From contig VGZT01000008.1 in the NCBI GenBank assembly GCA_016872495.1, positions 1 through 64,000 of the forward strand: 64,000 bases of DNA, read 5' to 3'. This document shows positions 45,349-52,890 of the stretch, piece by piece. The translations under genes were made by a program, and so were the position numbers. This DNA comes from SAR202 cluster bacterium (GTDB taxonomy: Bacteria; Chloroflexota; Dehalococcoidia; Lucifugimonadales; Lucifugimonadaceae). Position 1 is the stretch's first letter. The number at the start of each line of letters is the position of its first letter. Under the pieces are notes generated by a model. It had not been told where the DNA came from and did not search any database. It saw nothing but the letters and a program-made list of their open reading frames with translations.

Positions 45349-46035
45349 TCACTTCAGCAGGTCCGGCCTGCGCGCGCGCGATCTTTCCGTGACGTGCCTC
45401 TTTCGCCATGCGTCGATCGCGAGGTGGTCTCCGGAGAGCAGGACTTCCGGGACCTTCCAGCCACGAAACTCGGCCGGACGGGTGTAGACCGGCCCCTGCA
45501 GGAGCCCGCCCAGGCCCGTTGAAAACGAATCACGCGCCGCCGAGTCGATCGAGCCCAGGACCCCCGGCACATAACGTGCAACCGCGTCGATCAGTACCAG
45601 CGCCGGCAACTCCCCACCGCTGAGCACGTAGTCGCCGATCGAGATCTCGTCGTCCACCAGGTGCTCGGCAACGCGCTCGTCGACCCCTTCGTAGTGACCG
45701 CAGATCAGCACCAGGGAGCCGGTGGCGGCCATCCGCCGGGCAAGCCCGTCGGTGAGCGGACGTCCCTGCGGGCTCAGCAGGACAATGAGCGGCTTTCGTT
45801 CCAGACCTGCCGTGATCGATTCGACGGCGGCGAAGATCGGCTCCGGCTTCATGACCATGCCGGGCCCTCCGCCATACGGCGCGTCGTCGACCACGGCATG
45901 CTTGCCGGCAGCGAAGTCCCGGAGCTGGTGGAGCCTTACCTCCAGGACGCCGTTGCGCGCGGCACGCCCCAGCACGCCCGTGCTCAGCGCTCCCTCAAAC
46001 ACCTCGGGGAAAAGCGTTACCACATCGATCTGCAT
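45349..46035 (-). CDS. trmD: tRNA (guanine-N1-)-methyltransferase
   Basis: A 228-aa SPOUT methyltransferase making m1G37 in tRNAs that read CNN/GG codons. Signatures: MQIDVVTLFPEVFEG, VDDAPYGGGPGMVMKPEP, LLSPQGRPL, the knot sequence LICGHYEGVDERV and ISIGDYVLSGGELPAL. ATG at 46035. rimM, usually just upstream, is replaced by a YbjQ-like gene that overlaps this start by 41 bases. Confidence 0.95.
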   Translation of the reverse strand: MQIDVVTLFPEVFEGALSTGVLGRAARNGVLEVRLHQLRDFAAGKHAVVDDAPYGGGPGMVMKPEPIFAAVESITAGLERKPLIVLLSPQGRPLTDGLARRMAATGSLVLICGHYEGVDERVAEHLVDDEISIGDYVLSGGELPALVLIDAVARYVPGVLGSIDSAARDSFSTGLGGLLQGPVYTRPAEFRGWKVPEVLLSGDHLAIDAWRKRHVTERSRARRPDLLK

Positions 46036-46414
46036 GGGCCCATTGTCTACCCCGGTCGGGTGATGGCTCGGCGCGGATGGGGCAGTGGGCCGCCTGTTCG
46101 GCGGACGGCCTGGCTGCCGTTCCGTGCACCAGGATCTCCGCCATCCCGGCCGCTACCGGCGCGGTCGTGTACCTGATCTCGATCACCGCGCCAGCGCAAG
46201 GTTTCTCCGCTTCAGCGGCCATGCGATTCGTGGCGTCTGAGCGCGCCCGTGAAAGCAGGATTGCGTACCCGGGGACGTGGCCACCGACCAGGCCGGGGAA
46301 GAAGGCGGTGAGATCAGCGCCCCCGCGGCGGGCGCGCAGCGCGTTGCCCCGCACGAGGCCGAACGTGCTCGACACCCGGTGGCTGGCGATCGTTCCCGTC
46401 GTGGACAGAAGCAA
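45995..46414 (-). CDS. YbjQ/UPF0145-family protein
   Basis: A 139-aa protein whose first 100 residues match the YbjQ fold (PF01906): MLLSTTGTIASHRV, the Gly-Gly-x-x-Pro-Gly-Tyr turn in LVGGHVPGYAI, the helix RARSDATNRMAAEA and AGAVIEIRYTT. The family forms pentamers and is sometimes called a heavy-metal-binding domain; its function is not settled. The last 37 residues are unusual and run into trmD in another frame. TTG at 46414 has GGGGGAGG upstream. It is probably co-transcribed with trmD. Confidence 0.65.
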   Translation of the reverse strand: MLLSTTGTIASHRVSSTFGLVRGNALRARRGGADLTAFFPGLVGGHVPGYAILLSRARSDATNRMAAEAEKPCAGAVIEIRYTTAPVAAGMAEILVHGTAARPSAEQAAHCPIRAEPSPDRGRQWAHADRCGNAFPRGV

Positions 46415-46430
46415 CGCGCTCTTCCTCCCC

Positions 46431-46964
46431 CTAAAGCGGGACCTGACCTGAGCGCGCGGGAGCCGAAATTGTCGACCTGGTCGGATGGGCGACCTGGCGG
46501 CCCTTCAGCATGTCCAGGGCGTGCACCAGCAACGGCAAGACGACCTCGAGGGTCTCGCGTACGCCTTTGGGACTGCCGGGCAGGTTCACGATCAGGGTTC
46601 CACTTCTCACACCCGCGCGCGCGCGACTCAATGCGGAGAACGGGGTCTTGGCGTAGGTCTGGCCGCGCATCGCTTCGGCGATGCCAGGCACATCGAACTC
46701 GATCACCTTGCCCATTGCTTCGGGCGTGACATCGCGCGGTCCAAGGCCGGTTCCGCCGGTCGTCAGGATCAGTTCTACCTCGCCCGCATCCGCCCAGTCG
46801 CGGATCGTGTTGGCGATCGGGTCGACGTCGTCAGGCAGCAGCTTGCGGTCGGCCAGTTCGTGCCCGGCCCCGCCCATCATCTCGATGATCGTGTCACCGC
46901 TGACGTCGAGCCGCTTCCCGGCGGCTCCCAGGTCGCTGCAAGTCAGGACCGCGTATCTCGCCAA
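46431..46964 (-). CDS. Molybdenum cofactor biosynthesis protein MogA/MoaB
   Basis: A 177-aa MoCF-fold protein: [20 protein letters not shown] at the start, then [28 protein letters not shown] and [17 protein letters not shown], all core motifs of molybdopterin adenylyltransferase (MogA) and MoaB. It adenylates molybdopterin before metal insertion. TTG 46964 is favoured because the domain begins there; the frame is open to 47129. It diverges from mraZ. Confidence 0.88.
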   Translation of the reverse strand: MARYAVLTCSDLGAAGKRLDVSGDTIIEMMGGAGHELADRKLLPDDVDPIANTIRDWADAGEVELILTTGGTGLGPRDVTPEAMGKVIEFDVPGIAEAMRGQTYAKTPFSALSRARAGVRSGTLIVNLPGSPKGVRETLEVVLPLLVHALDMLKGRQVAHPTRSTISAPARSGQVPL

Positions 46965-47119
46965 GCTTGCCTGCCGTCTCTTCTGGACCGGGACCGCTTC
47001 CCAGCGGTGCCGCTGCCGATCCTGGTGTCCGTATCCCCGCAATCCAAAGGATAACCCGGTCTGGTTCCGGGGCTTGCTCGCGCTCCTGTCAAAACGTGAA
47101 AAGAGGGGTTCAGTTTTGC

Positions 47120-47148
47120 TTGCGACCATCGCTCTGCTCTGGTAGAAC
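47120..47148 (+). promoter_or_regulatory. Candidate promoter of the mraZ division cluster
   Basis: TTGCGA at 47120-47125 and TAGAAC at 47143-47148 are 17 bases apart, about 70 bases upstream of the mraZ start, in the right orientation and just before the putative MraZ boxes. Confidence 0.45.
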
Positions 47149-47200
47149 TTGGTGGCTACAGGGGACGGCAGGTGGTTTTAGGGGCGACCTGTGGCTTCTT
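47140..47200 (+). promoter_or_regulatory. Putative MraZ operator: G-rich boxes with 10-bp period
   Basis: G-rich pentamers begin every ten bases: TGGTA (47140), TGGTG (47150), AGGGG (47160), AGGTG (47170), AGGGG (47180) and TGTGG (47190). MraZ of E. coli binds TGGGN direct repeats with five-base spacers, that is the same 10-bp period, in front of its own gene. The 20-bp higher-order repeat (47151-47170 vs 47171-47190) supports a designed array. It overlaps the -10 region, consistent with autorepression. Confidence 0.55.
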
Positions 47201-47218
47201 CAGGGGGAACTCAACTTC

Positions 47219-47668
47219 GTGATCTTTTCAGGGGAGTACGAACACCGTATCGACTCCCAGGGCCGGATAGCGATCCCGGTCAGGTTCCGTGCGGCCTTCG
47301 CCGACGGCGTCGTGCTGGCCCGCGGGTACGACGCGTGCATCACCGCGTACCCGACGTCCGAGTGGGACCGTCTCTCCGAATCCCTCAACAGCCTGCAGGG
47401 GACCAGCGCGGATGCCCGGCGGCTATTTCGCGTGACATTCGGCGGCGCCTACCCCACCGAACTCGACCGCCAGGGCCGGGTACTCGTGCCGGCGGGTCTC
47501 CGGCAGTACGCAGGCATCAGTGAAGCAGTGGTCACGGTGGGCACGGGCCGGTACCTCGAAGTCTGGGGCGCCGAGCGATGGGCGTCGGAGCGTGAAGCGC
47601 TCGACGAACAGGCGGCGGAAATAGCGGAGCGCACGTCCCGACCAGCGGGCGGCGGCCAGGCCAACTAG
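47219..47668 (+). CDS. mraZ: Transcriptional regulator MraZ
   Basis: A 149-aa protein with two AbrB-like SpoVT halves, each carrying the signature D-x-x-G-R: HRIDSQGRIAIPVRFR (residues 10-25) and TELDRQGRVLVPAGLR (about 80-95). MraZ binds direct repeats upstream of the division cluster and represses it. GTG 47219 is preceded by GGGGGAA. It leads the cluster mraZ-rsmH-ftsA-ftsZ, 13 bases before rsmH. Confidence 0.93.
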   Translation: MIFSGEYEHRIDSQGRIAIPVRFRAAFADGVVLARGYDACITAYPTSEWDRLSESLNSLQGTSADARRLFRVTFGGAYPTELDRQGRVLVPAGLRQYAGISEAVVTVGTGRYLEVWGAERWASEREALDEQAAEIAERTSRPAGGGQAN

Positions 47669-47681
47669 GCGGAGCGCGGCG

Positions 47682-48620
47682 GTGATCTTGATGGGTCTCG
47701 AGCTTCACCACACCCCGGTCATGGTGCCGGAGGTGCTCGAGGCGCTTGCCGTCCAGCCAGGCGGGCGCTACATCGACGGGACCCTGGGCGAGGGCGGTCA
47801 CAGCAAGGTGATCCTCGAGGCGTCCGACCCCGGCGGCCAGGTCCTCGGTCTGGACGCCGACCATGAGGCGATCGCGGTTGCCCGGACACGCCTCGAGCGG
47901 TATGGCGAATCGTTCCTGGCGGTCAATACCAACTTCCGCAACATGCGCAACGCCGCACTGGATCTCAACTTCATCCCGGTGCACGGCATCCTGCTCGACC
48001 TGGGACTGTCGTCCCTGCAACTCGACGCTGAAGCGCGCGGATTCAGCTTCCGCCGTCCCGATCCCCTGGACATGCGCTTCAGCCTTGAGCAGCGCCTCAC
48101 TGCCTCCGAGATCGTTAACGGGTACGGCCAGGGCGAGCTGGCCGACGTGATCTACCAGCTTGGCGAAGAGCCGCTAGCCAGGCGCATCGCTGCGGCCATC
48201 GTGCGGGCCCGTCCGGTCCGCACTTCATCCGACCTGGCGGACGTGGTGGCGCGTGCTGCTGGCGGCGGGCCCCGCAAGCGCATCCACCCCGCGACCAGGA
48301 CCTTCCAGGCGATCAGGATCGCCGTCAACGACGAGCTGGGCGCGCTACAGGAAACGCTCGAGCAGGCGATGACCGTCCTCGGGCACGGCGGCCGGCTGGT
48401 CGTGATCGCCTACCAGTCACTTGAGGACCGGATCGTTAAGAACTTCATGCGGCGGGAGTCCACCGACTGCGTCTGCCCACCCGAAACGCTGGTCTGCGCG
48501 TGCGGGCACAAGGCGACGTTGAGGCTGGTAAGTCGCCGGGTCATAAAGCCTTCGGAAACGGAAGTCGCTTCTAACCCGCGCAGTAGAAGCGCCCGGCTTC
48601 GCGTGGCGGAACGGATCTAG
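47682..48620 (+). CDS. rsmH: 16S rRNA (cytosine1402-N4)-methyltransferase RsmH
   Basis: A 312-aa methyltransferase: HHTPVMVPEVLEAL at the start, SAM-binding GTLGEGGHSKVIL, GILLDLGLSSLQLD, FSFRRPDPLDMRF, the helical insert (about 105-215), and VIAYQSLEDRIVKNF near the end. It methylates C1402 in the ribosomal P site. A Cys-rich segment (CVCPPETLVCACG) near residue 265 is typical. GTG 47682 with GGAG seven bases upstream. Confidence 0.95.
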   Translation: MILMGLELHHTPVMVPEVLEALAVQPGGRYIDGTLGEGGHSKVILEASDPGGQVLGLDADHEAIAVARTRLERYGESFLAVNTNFRNMRNAALDLNFIPVHGILLDLGLSSLQLDAEARGFSFRRPDPLDMRFSLEQRLTASEIVNGYGQGELADVIYQLGEEPLARRIAAAIVRARPVRTSSDLADVVARAAGGGPRKRIHPATRTFQAIRIAVNDELGALQETLEQAMTVLGHGGRLVVIAYQSLEDRIVKNFMRRESTDCVCPPETLVCACGHKATLRLVSRRVIKPSETEVASNPRSRSARLRVAERI

Positions 48621-48692
48621 CGCGCAGGTACGCGGAGTAGTGCGCCAGAGGCGCACAGACGTCCGCCAGAACGGACGGAGGGAGGACAGAGT

Positions 48693-49979
48693 ATGTTGCA
48701 GGACGACATCAGGGCGGCGATCGATCTCGGGACCACGAAGGTCTCCGCGATCATCGGCAAGCAGCGCGACGGCGGTTCCGTCGAGGTGCTCGGGATGGGC
48801 ACCGCGCCGTCCGACGGGATGACGCGTGGCGCGATCACCGACGCGCCCCAGGTAACCGGCGCCATCCGGACTGCCCTGTCGGCGGCCGAAAAGGACGCCG
48901 GGGTCTCGATCCGGGCCGCGTATGTGGGTCTTGGCGGAAGCCAGATCGAATCCCGCAACCAGTGGACCCGGGTGCCCAACCAGGGCATCGCCGTGGTCAC
49001 GCAGACCGACGTCAACCGGGCACTGGCGATTGCCCGGAGCGAAGCCGCCAACAGCGGCGACCATCTACTCCACGTCCTCCCTCGCAGCTACGCGCTCGAT
49101 GGTATCTACGGTGTCCGGAACCCGCTGGGCATGCACGCCAGGGAGATGTACATCCAGACCCACGTCATCACCGGCGCACGGGAGGCCATGGGGCTTCTCA
49201 CGTCAACCGTGGAAGACGCGGGCCTGCAGGTTGGCGGCACGATCGTCCAGATGCTCGGCTCCGCCGAGTCTGCCCTGAATCGCCAGGAGAAGGACGACGG
49301 TGTGGTGCTGATCGACGTAGGAGGCGGCACTACCGACGTGGCCGTCTTCTACGAGGGAACGATCGTTCACACGGTCGTGCTGCCGGTGGGCGGCTGGCAG
49401 TTTTCCAACGACCTGGTGCAGTCCTTCAACACCAGCTTCGCCGAGGCCGAACGCCTGAAGATCACGCACGGCGCGGCGATCCCGGCGGTACGTGGCGCGA
49501 CCGATGAGCTGTCAGTCAATGCCAACGGGATGGACCAGCCGCTGGTAATCACCCGCCGCGAGCTCAGCCAGCTGATTCACGACCGCGCCTCGGAGATGCT
49601 CGAGATGGTCCGCCTGCGGTTGCAGGCGCCCCACCTGCGCGACATCCCGCTCAACAGAATCGTGATAACGGGCGGCGGCGCCAAGCTGGACGGCTTCCAG
49701 GCGGTCGTCAAGGCGACGTTCCAGGGCAAGGTTCGGACCGCAGCCCCGTCAGGCGTGGAAGGGCTCCCGGCCGAGCGCCAGGACCCGGCCTTCACGAGCA
49801 CGGTGGGCCTGCTCCTCTGGGGCATGCACAACCTGGCTCGCGAGTCGCACGTCGGCGCCCGGAAGGCCGTCTCGACCAGCGACGTTCGGATGTTCGACCG
49901 GTTCAAGGGTTGGATCAGCTCGCGGCGCACGACCACCGCAGAACGCACGCCGGTCGGGGCCGGGAAACCCGCTTCATAA
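48693..49979 (+). CDS. ftsA: Cell division protein FtsA
   Basis: A 428-aa actin-like ATPase. Phosphate-1 motif AAIDLGTTKVSAIIG, the SHS2/1C domain (about 80-165), phosphate-2 VLIDVGGGTTDVAVF and adenosine motif IVITGGGAKLDG are all present; the amphipathic C-terminal helix (MFDRFKGWISSRR) anchors it to the membrane. It tethers FtsZ. GGAGG precedes ATG. It directly follows rsmH, with none of the usual ftsL/ftsI/mur/ftsW/ftsQ genes between. Confidence 0.94.
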   Translation: MLQDDIRAAIDLGTTKVSAIIGKQRDGGSVEVLGMGTAPSDGMTRGAITDAPQVTGAIRTALSAAEKDAGVSIRAAYVGLGGSQIESRNQWTRVPNQGIAVVTQTDVNRALAIARSEAANSGDHLLHVLPRSYALDGIYGVRNPLGMHAREMYIQTHVITGAREAMGLLTSTVEDAGLQVGGTIVQMLGSAESALNRQEKDDGVVLIDVGGGTTDVAVFYEGTIVHTVVLPVGGWQFSNDLVQSFNTSFAEAERLKITHGAAIPAVRGATDELSVNANGMDQPLVITRRELSQLIHDRASEMLEMVRLRLQAPHLRDIPLNRIVITGGGAKLDGFQAVVKATFQGKVRTAAPSGVEGLPAERQDPAFTSTVGLLLWGMHNLARESHVGARKAVSTSDVRMFDRFKGWISSRRTTTAERTPVGAGKPAS

Positions 49980-50040
49980 CTACGCGACCTAATTAAGCAG
50001 CAGGCAACAAAAAAGAGCCGACAGGGACGAGGAGACAGGC

Positions 50041-51195
50041 ATGGCGGATGACATTCTTATAACGCAAGAATCTACGGTAGTAGTACCAAAGATAAAGGTA
50101 GTAGGCGTGGGTGGCGGCGGCTCGAACGCCGTCTCACGCATGTACCGCGACCGGCTCACGGACGTCGACTACGTCGTGATCAACACGGACCTCCAGGCGC
50201 TGGTGCGCTCGGACGTCCCGGTCCGGCTCCAGGTCGGCGCGAAGGTCGCCCGCGGGCTCGGCGCCGGTGGCGACCCGGACAAGGGCCGTGAGTGTGCAGA
50301 AGAGAGCCGCGAGGGGCTTAAGAAGTCGCTCGAGGGCTCTGACATGGTCTTCATCGCAGCCGGCATGGGCGGCGGTTCGGGCACCGGCGGCGCACCGGTC
50401 GTGGCCGAGGTCGCCAAGGAAGTCGGCGCCCTGACCGTCGGCGTGGTCACCAAGCCGTTCGGCTTCGAAGGCGCGCGCCGCATGCGCACTGCTGAAGCAG
50501 GCATCGCCGCCTTGAAGGACAAGGTCGACACACTGATCATCATCCCGAACGACCGGCTCCTTGTGATCTGCGACCAGAACGTCACGATGGAAGCCGGGTT
50601 CCGGATGGCCGACGACATCCTGCGCCACGGCGTGCAGTCGATCGTCGAGCTCATCACCACCGCCGGCGAGATCAACGTTGACTTCGCCGACATCCGGGCC
50701 GTCATGGGCAAGGCCGGACCCGCGTGGATGGCCATCGGGCACGGCACCGGCGAACACCGCGCGATCGAGGCGGCCGAGAACGCGATCAACAGCCCGCTGC
50801 TCGAGGTTTCGCTCGAGGGCGCCAAGGGGATCCTGTTCAACATCACCGGCGGCGCGGACCTGACGGTAAGTGAGGTCCACGCGGCAGCCGAGGTCATCGC
50901 CAAAGTGGCCCATCCCGACGCAAACATCTTCTTCGGAATGGTCAACGACAAGAAGATCGAGAACGAAGTGACGCTGACCCTGATCGCCTCCGGGTTCCCG
51001 CAACTCGAGAACACCTCCGACCAGGTCGAAGGCTCGAGCGCAGACCTGCAGACGATCGACCAGACGTCGCTGGACCTGCCTCCGTTCCTGCGGCACCACC
51101 CGGCAGCCCGCCGGCGCCTCAAGGGCGAAGGGCCTTCGCCGATGAACCGGCCGGCCCCCGTCGAGCCGCCGAGGGTCAAGCAGGTGGCCGACTAG
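50041..51195 (+). CDS. ftsZ: Cell division protein FtsZ
   Basis: A 384-aa tubulin-like GTPase. VVGVGGGGSNAV and the tubulin signature GMGGGSGTGGAP bind GTP; the T7 loop (INVDFADIRAVMG) is catalytic; a short linker ends in SLDLPPFLRHH, the conserved peptide for FtsA binding. It polymerises into the Z-ring. The first 20 codons are strikingly A/T rich compared with the rest, probably to keep the start of the mRNA unfolded. GAGGAG precedes ATG. Confidence 0.96.
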   Translation: MADDILITQESTVVVPKIKVVGVGGGGSNAVSRMYRDRLTDVDYVVINTDLQALVRSDVPVRLQVGAKVARGLGAGGDPDKGRECAEESREGLKKSLEGSDMVFIAAGMGGGSGTGGAPVVAEVAKEVGALTVGVVTKPFGFEGARRMRTAEAGIAALKDKVDTLIIIPNDRLLVICDQNVTMEAGFRMADDILRHGVQSIVELITTAGEINVDFADIRAVMGKAGPAWMAIGHGTGEHRAIEAAENAINSPLLEVSLEGAKGILFNITGGADLTVSEVHAAAEVIAKVAHPDANIFFGMVNDKKIENEVTLTLIASGFPQLENTSDQVEGSSADLQTIDQTSLDLPPFLRHHPAARRRLKGEGPSPMNRPAPVEPPRVKQVAD

Positions 51196-51274
51196 CGCTC
51201 TCCAGTTCCCGCGGCGCGGCCCCGAGCGGCGGCCACGTCTACTCCCTCCCCGGCCGACCGCATCGCGCCACACA

Positions 51275-51312
51275 GGAGCCCGCCAGCTCGCCACTGGCGG
51301 GCTCCGCTTTTT
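51275..51312 (+). terminator. Rho-independent terminator after ftsZ
   Basis: A perfect 12-bp stem (GGAGCCCGCCAG 51275-51286 / CTGGCGGGCTCC 51294-51305) with a 7-base loop is followed by GC and five T (51308-51312). It ends the division cluster. Confidence 0.9.
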
Positions 51313-51524
51313 GCCCGCTCCCCTGCCCGGCCTGGGACTGCCGCGCGCGTGGCGCAGAATCGGCTCGCCCCGAAAGTTGGGCGGGAAAATGGCGGCTTCA
51401 ACGGGTCAAACGCGGGCGCGTCTTTCGAAAGTCCTGCTTGCCGCCTGGTCGGGCTGACGGCCCCTGGCTCGATCACATGCGGCAGCCAAGACCCGAAAGA
51501 GGCCATGCGCTCGCCCGAGCCGGG

Positions 51525-51784
51525 CGTGCCATGGCTTCCGGAAGGTCGTACGCGTTCGACGACCTGAAGGCCGCCGGCTTCAAGCTATCGAAGAACGTAC
51601 AACGTGACCGACCTGGCGCATGCGCAGGCCGCATATTTCGGCTTTCGGGGGGCTCCACCCCTGCAAGTGGCGCGAACTCGACGCCCGCTTCTCCCCTGAC
51701 CACGAGACGGCGGTTCGCCATGGCCAGGACCTGGCCCGCGCGCGTCGCATCCTGAGCCAGACTGACCGAAGAAACGACGACTAG
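51525..51784 (+). pseudogene. Decayed unidentified gene
   Basis: Pieces in different plus frames have coding-like G/C third positions: AFDDLKAAGFKLSKNV near 51548, LAHAQAAYFGFRG near 51615, and KWRELDARFSPDHETAVRHG running to a TAG at 51784. At least two shifts separate them and no start is seen. The family is not recognised. Apart from the nrdR promoter, the remainder of 51313-52130 contains nothing I can name. Confidence 0.35.
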
Positions 51785-52130
51785 GAGGCGGGCGGGGTCG
51801 ACCTCGCGACGCCATGGACGTCACACGTCAGAACTACGCCACGCTGCTGGAGCATCTCAGGTAACCGCGGGTCCGGCCGTGTTTCCCATGGCGAAGCGTA
51901 CCTCGCTCAGGGCAATCGTCGGCAGTCGTAACAGCACCAGCGGCCGCTCGAACCTCAGCGCCGAATTCCGCCGGGCTTTTCACGCTTTTCGTGACCGAAC
52001 ATGCCTTACAACGCTTGGTCTCGTAATTACCCGGTGGTTGTCAACACCTTGTGAGATAATTGTTAATAAGTCCACAACCAGTCGCGAAATCGTCGAAGCT
52101 TGACCACAAGTGGTAGTGCACAACGCGGGA

Positions 52131-52159
52131 TTGACGGCCACAATTAATCAGGGTTAAGT
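52131..52159 (+). promoter_or_regulatory. Candidate promoter of nrdR-nrdJ
   Basis: TTGACG (52131-52136) and TTAAGT (52154-52159) are 17 bases apart, 76 bases before nrdR, inside an unusually AT-rich island (52015-52170). A 12-bp palindrome ACCAC-AA-GTGGT lies just upstream at 52103-52114 and could be an operator; it does not fit the NrdR box consensus. Confidence 0.4.
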
Positions 52160-52235
52160 TAGCAGCCCACCTGGTTAAAGGGGGGCCGCGCTCAGCAGGC
52201 GTCATTGCCGGGGCGTTTGCCTGGCGGGCCAGAAG

Positions 52236-52820
52236 TTGCACTGTCCTTTCTGCGGACACGTTGACTCAAAGGTCATCGACTCCCGTGAGTCGCCCGATGG
52301 CGTGCGCCGCAGGCGGGAGTGCCAGGGTTGCGGGATGCGCTTCACCACTTATGAGCGTGTCCATGCCCTGCCGCTCATGGTGGTCAAGCGGGACGGGAGA
52401 CGTGAGACGTTCTCGGCGGAGAAACTGGCCAGGAGCGTCCGGATCGCCTGCGCCAAGCGCCCCTTGGAAATCGGGGCATTAGAGAAGTTAACTGTCGATG
52501 TCGAGAATGAATTGCACCGGCTTGGCCGGGCGGAAGTCGAGAGCCGGATCATCGGCGAGATGGTCATCGAACGGCTCAGGTCGCTCGACCGGGTGGCGTT
52601 CATCCGCTTTGCGTCGGTCTATCGTGATTTCGAAGACATCGACACGTTTGCCCGCGAGCTCGAAGCGCTCCGTGACGAAGCGGGGCAACCGTCGGCACCG
52701 CGCAACCAGCTCCCGCTCATCCCGGACGACGTCCCCAGGGTCGCCGACCGGGGACGAAAGCGGCGACCACGCCGCCCCGGGCCGGGCACAGGCCGGCCTG
52801 TCAGGGTAACCGGGCCCTAG
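52236..52820 (+). CDS. nrdR: Transcriptional repressor NrdR
   Basis: A 194-aa regulator: N-terminal zinc ribbon with Cys pairs CPFC (3-6) and CQGC (29-32), then the ATP-cone (about 48-140; VVKRDGRRETFSAEKL, RIIGEMVIERLRSLD, FIRFASVYRDF). NrdR senses ATP/dATP and represses ribonucleotide reductase genes. The C-terminal 45 residues are a basic, Pro/Arg/Gly-rich extension beyond the usual 150-160 aa. TTG start at 52236. Its likely target, nrdJ, lies 70 bases downstream. Confidence 0.93.
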   Translation: MHCPFCGHVDSKVIDSRESPDGVRRRRECQGCGMRFTTYERVHALPLMVVKRDGRRETFSAEKLARSVRIACAKRPLEIGALEKLTVDVENELHRLGRAEVESRIIGEMVIERLRSLDRVAFIRFASVYRDFEDIDTFARELEALRDEAGQPSAPRNQLPLIPDDVPRVADRGRKRRPRRPGPGTGRPVRVTGP

Positions 52821-52890
52821 TCCATATCCGGCTCAATCCATCAATCCGACCATTCAGTTCTTGAACTGTCCGCAATTTCAGGGGGGCGAG

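Noticed and set aside
52015-52170. AT-rich island considered as replication origin
   Set aside because: No convincing DnaA boxes and no dnaA/dnaN nearby; better explained as the nrdR promoter region.
52820-52890. Cobalamin riboswitch before nrdJ
   Set aside because: The gap is only 70 bases, too short, and no B12-box sequence is seen.
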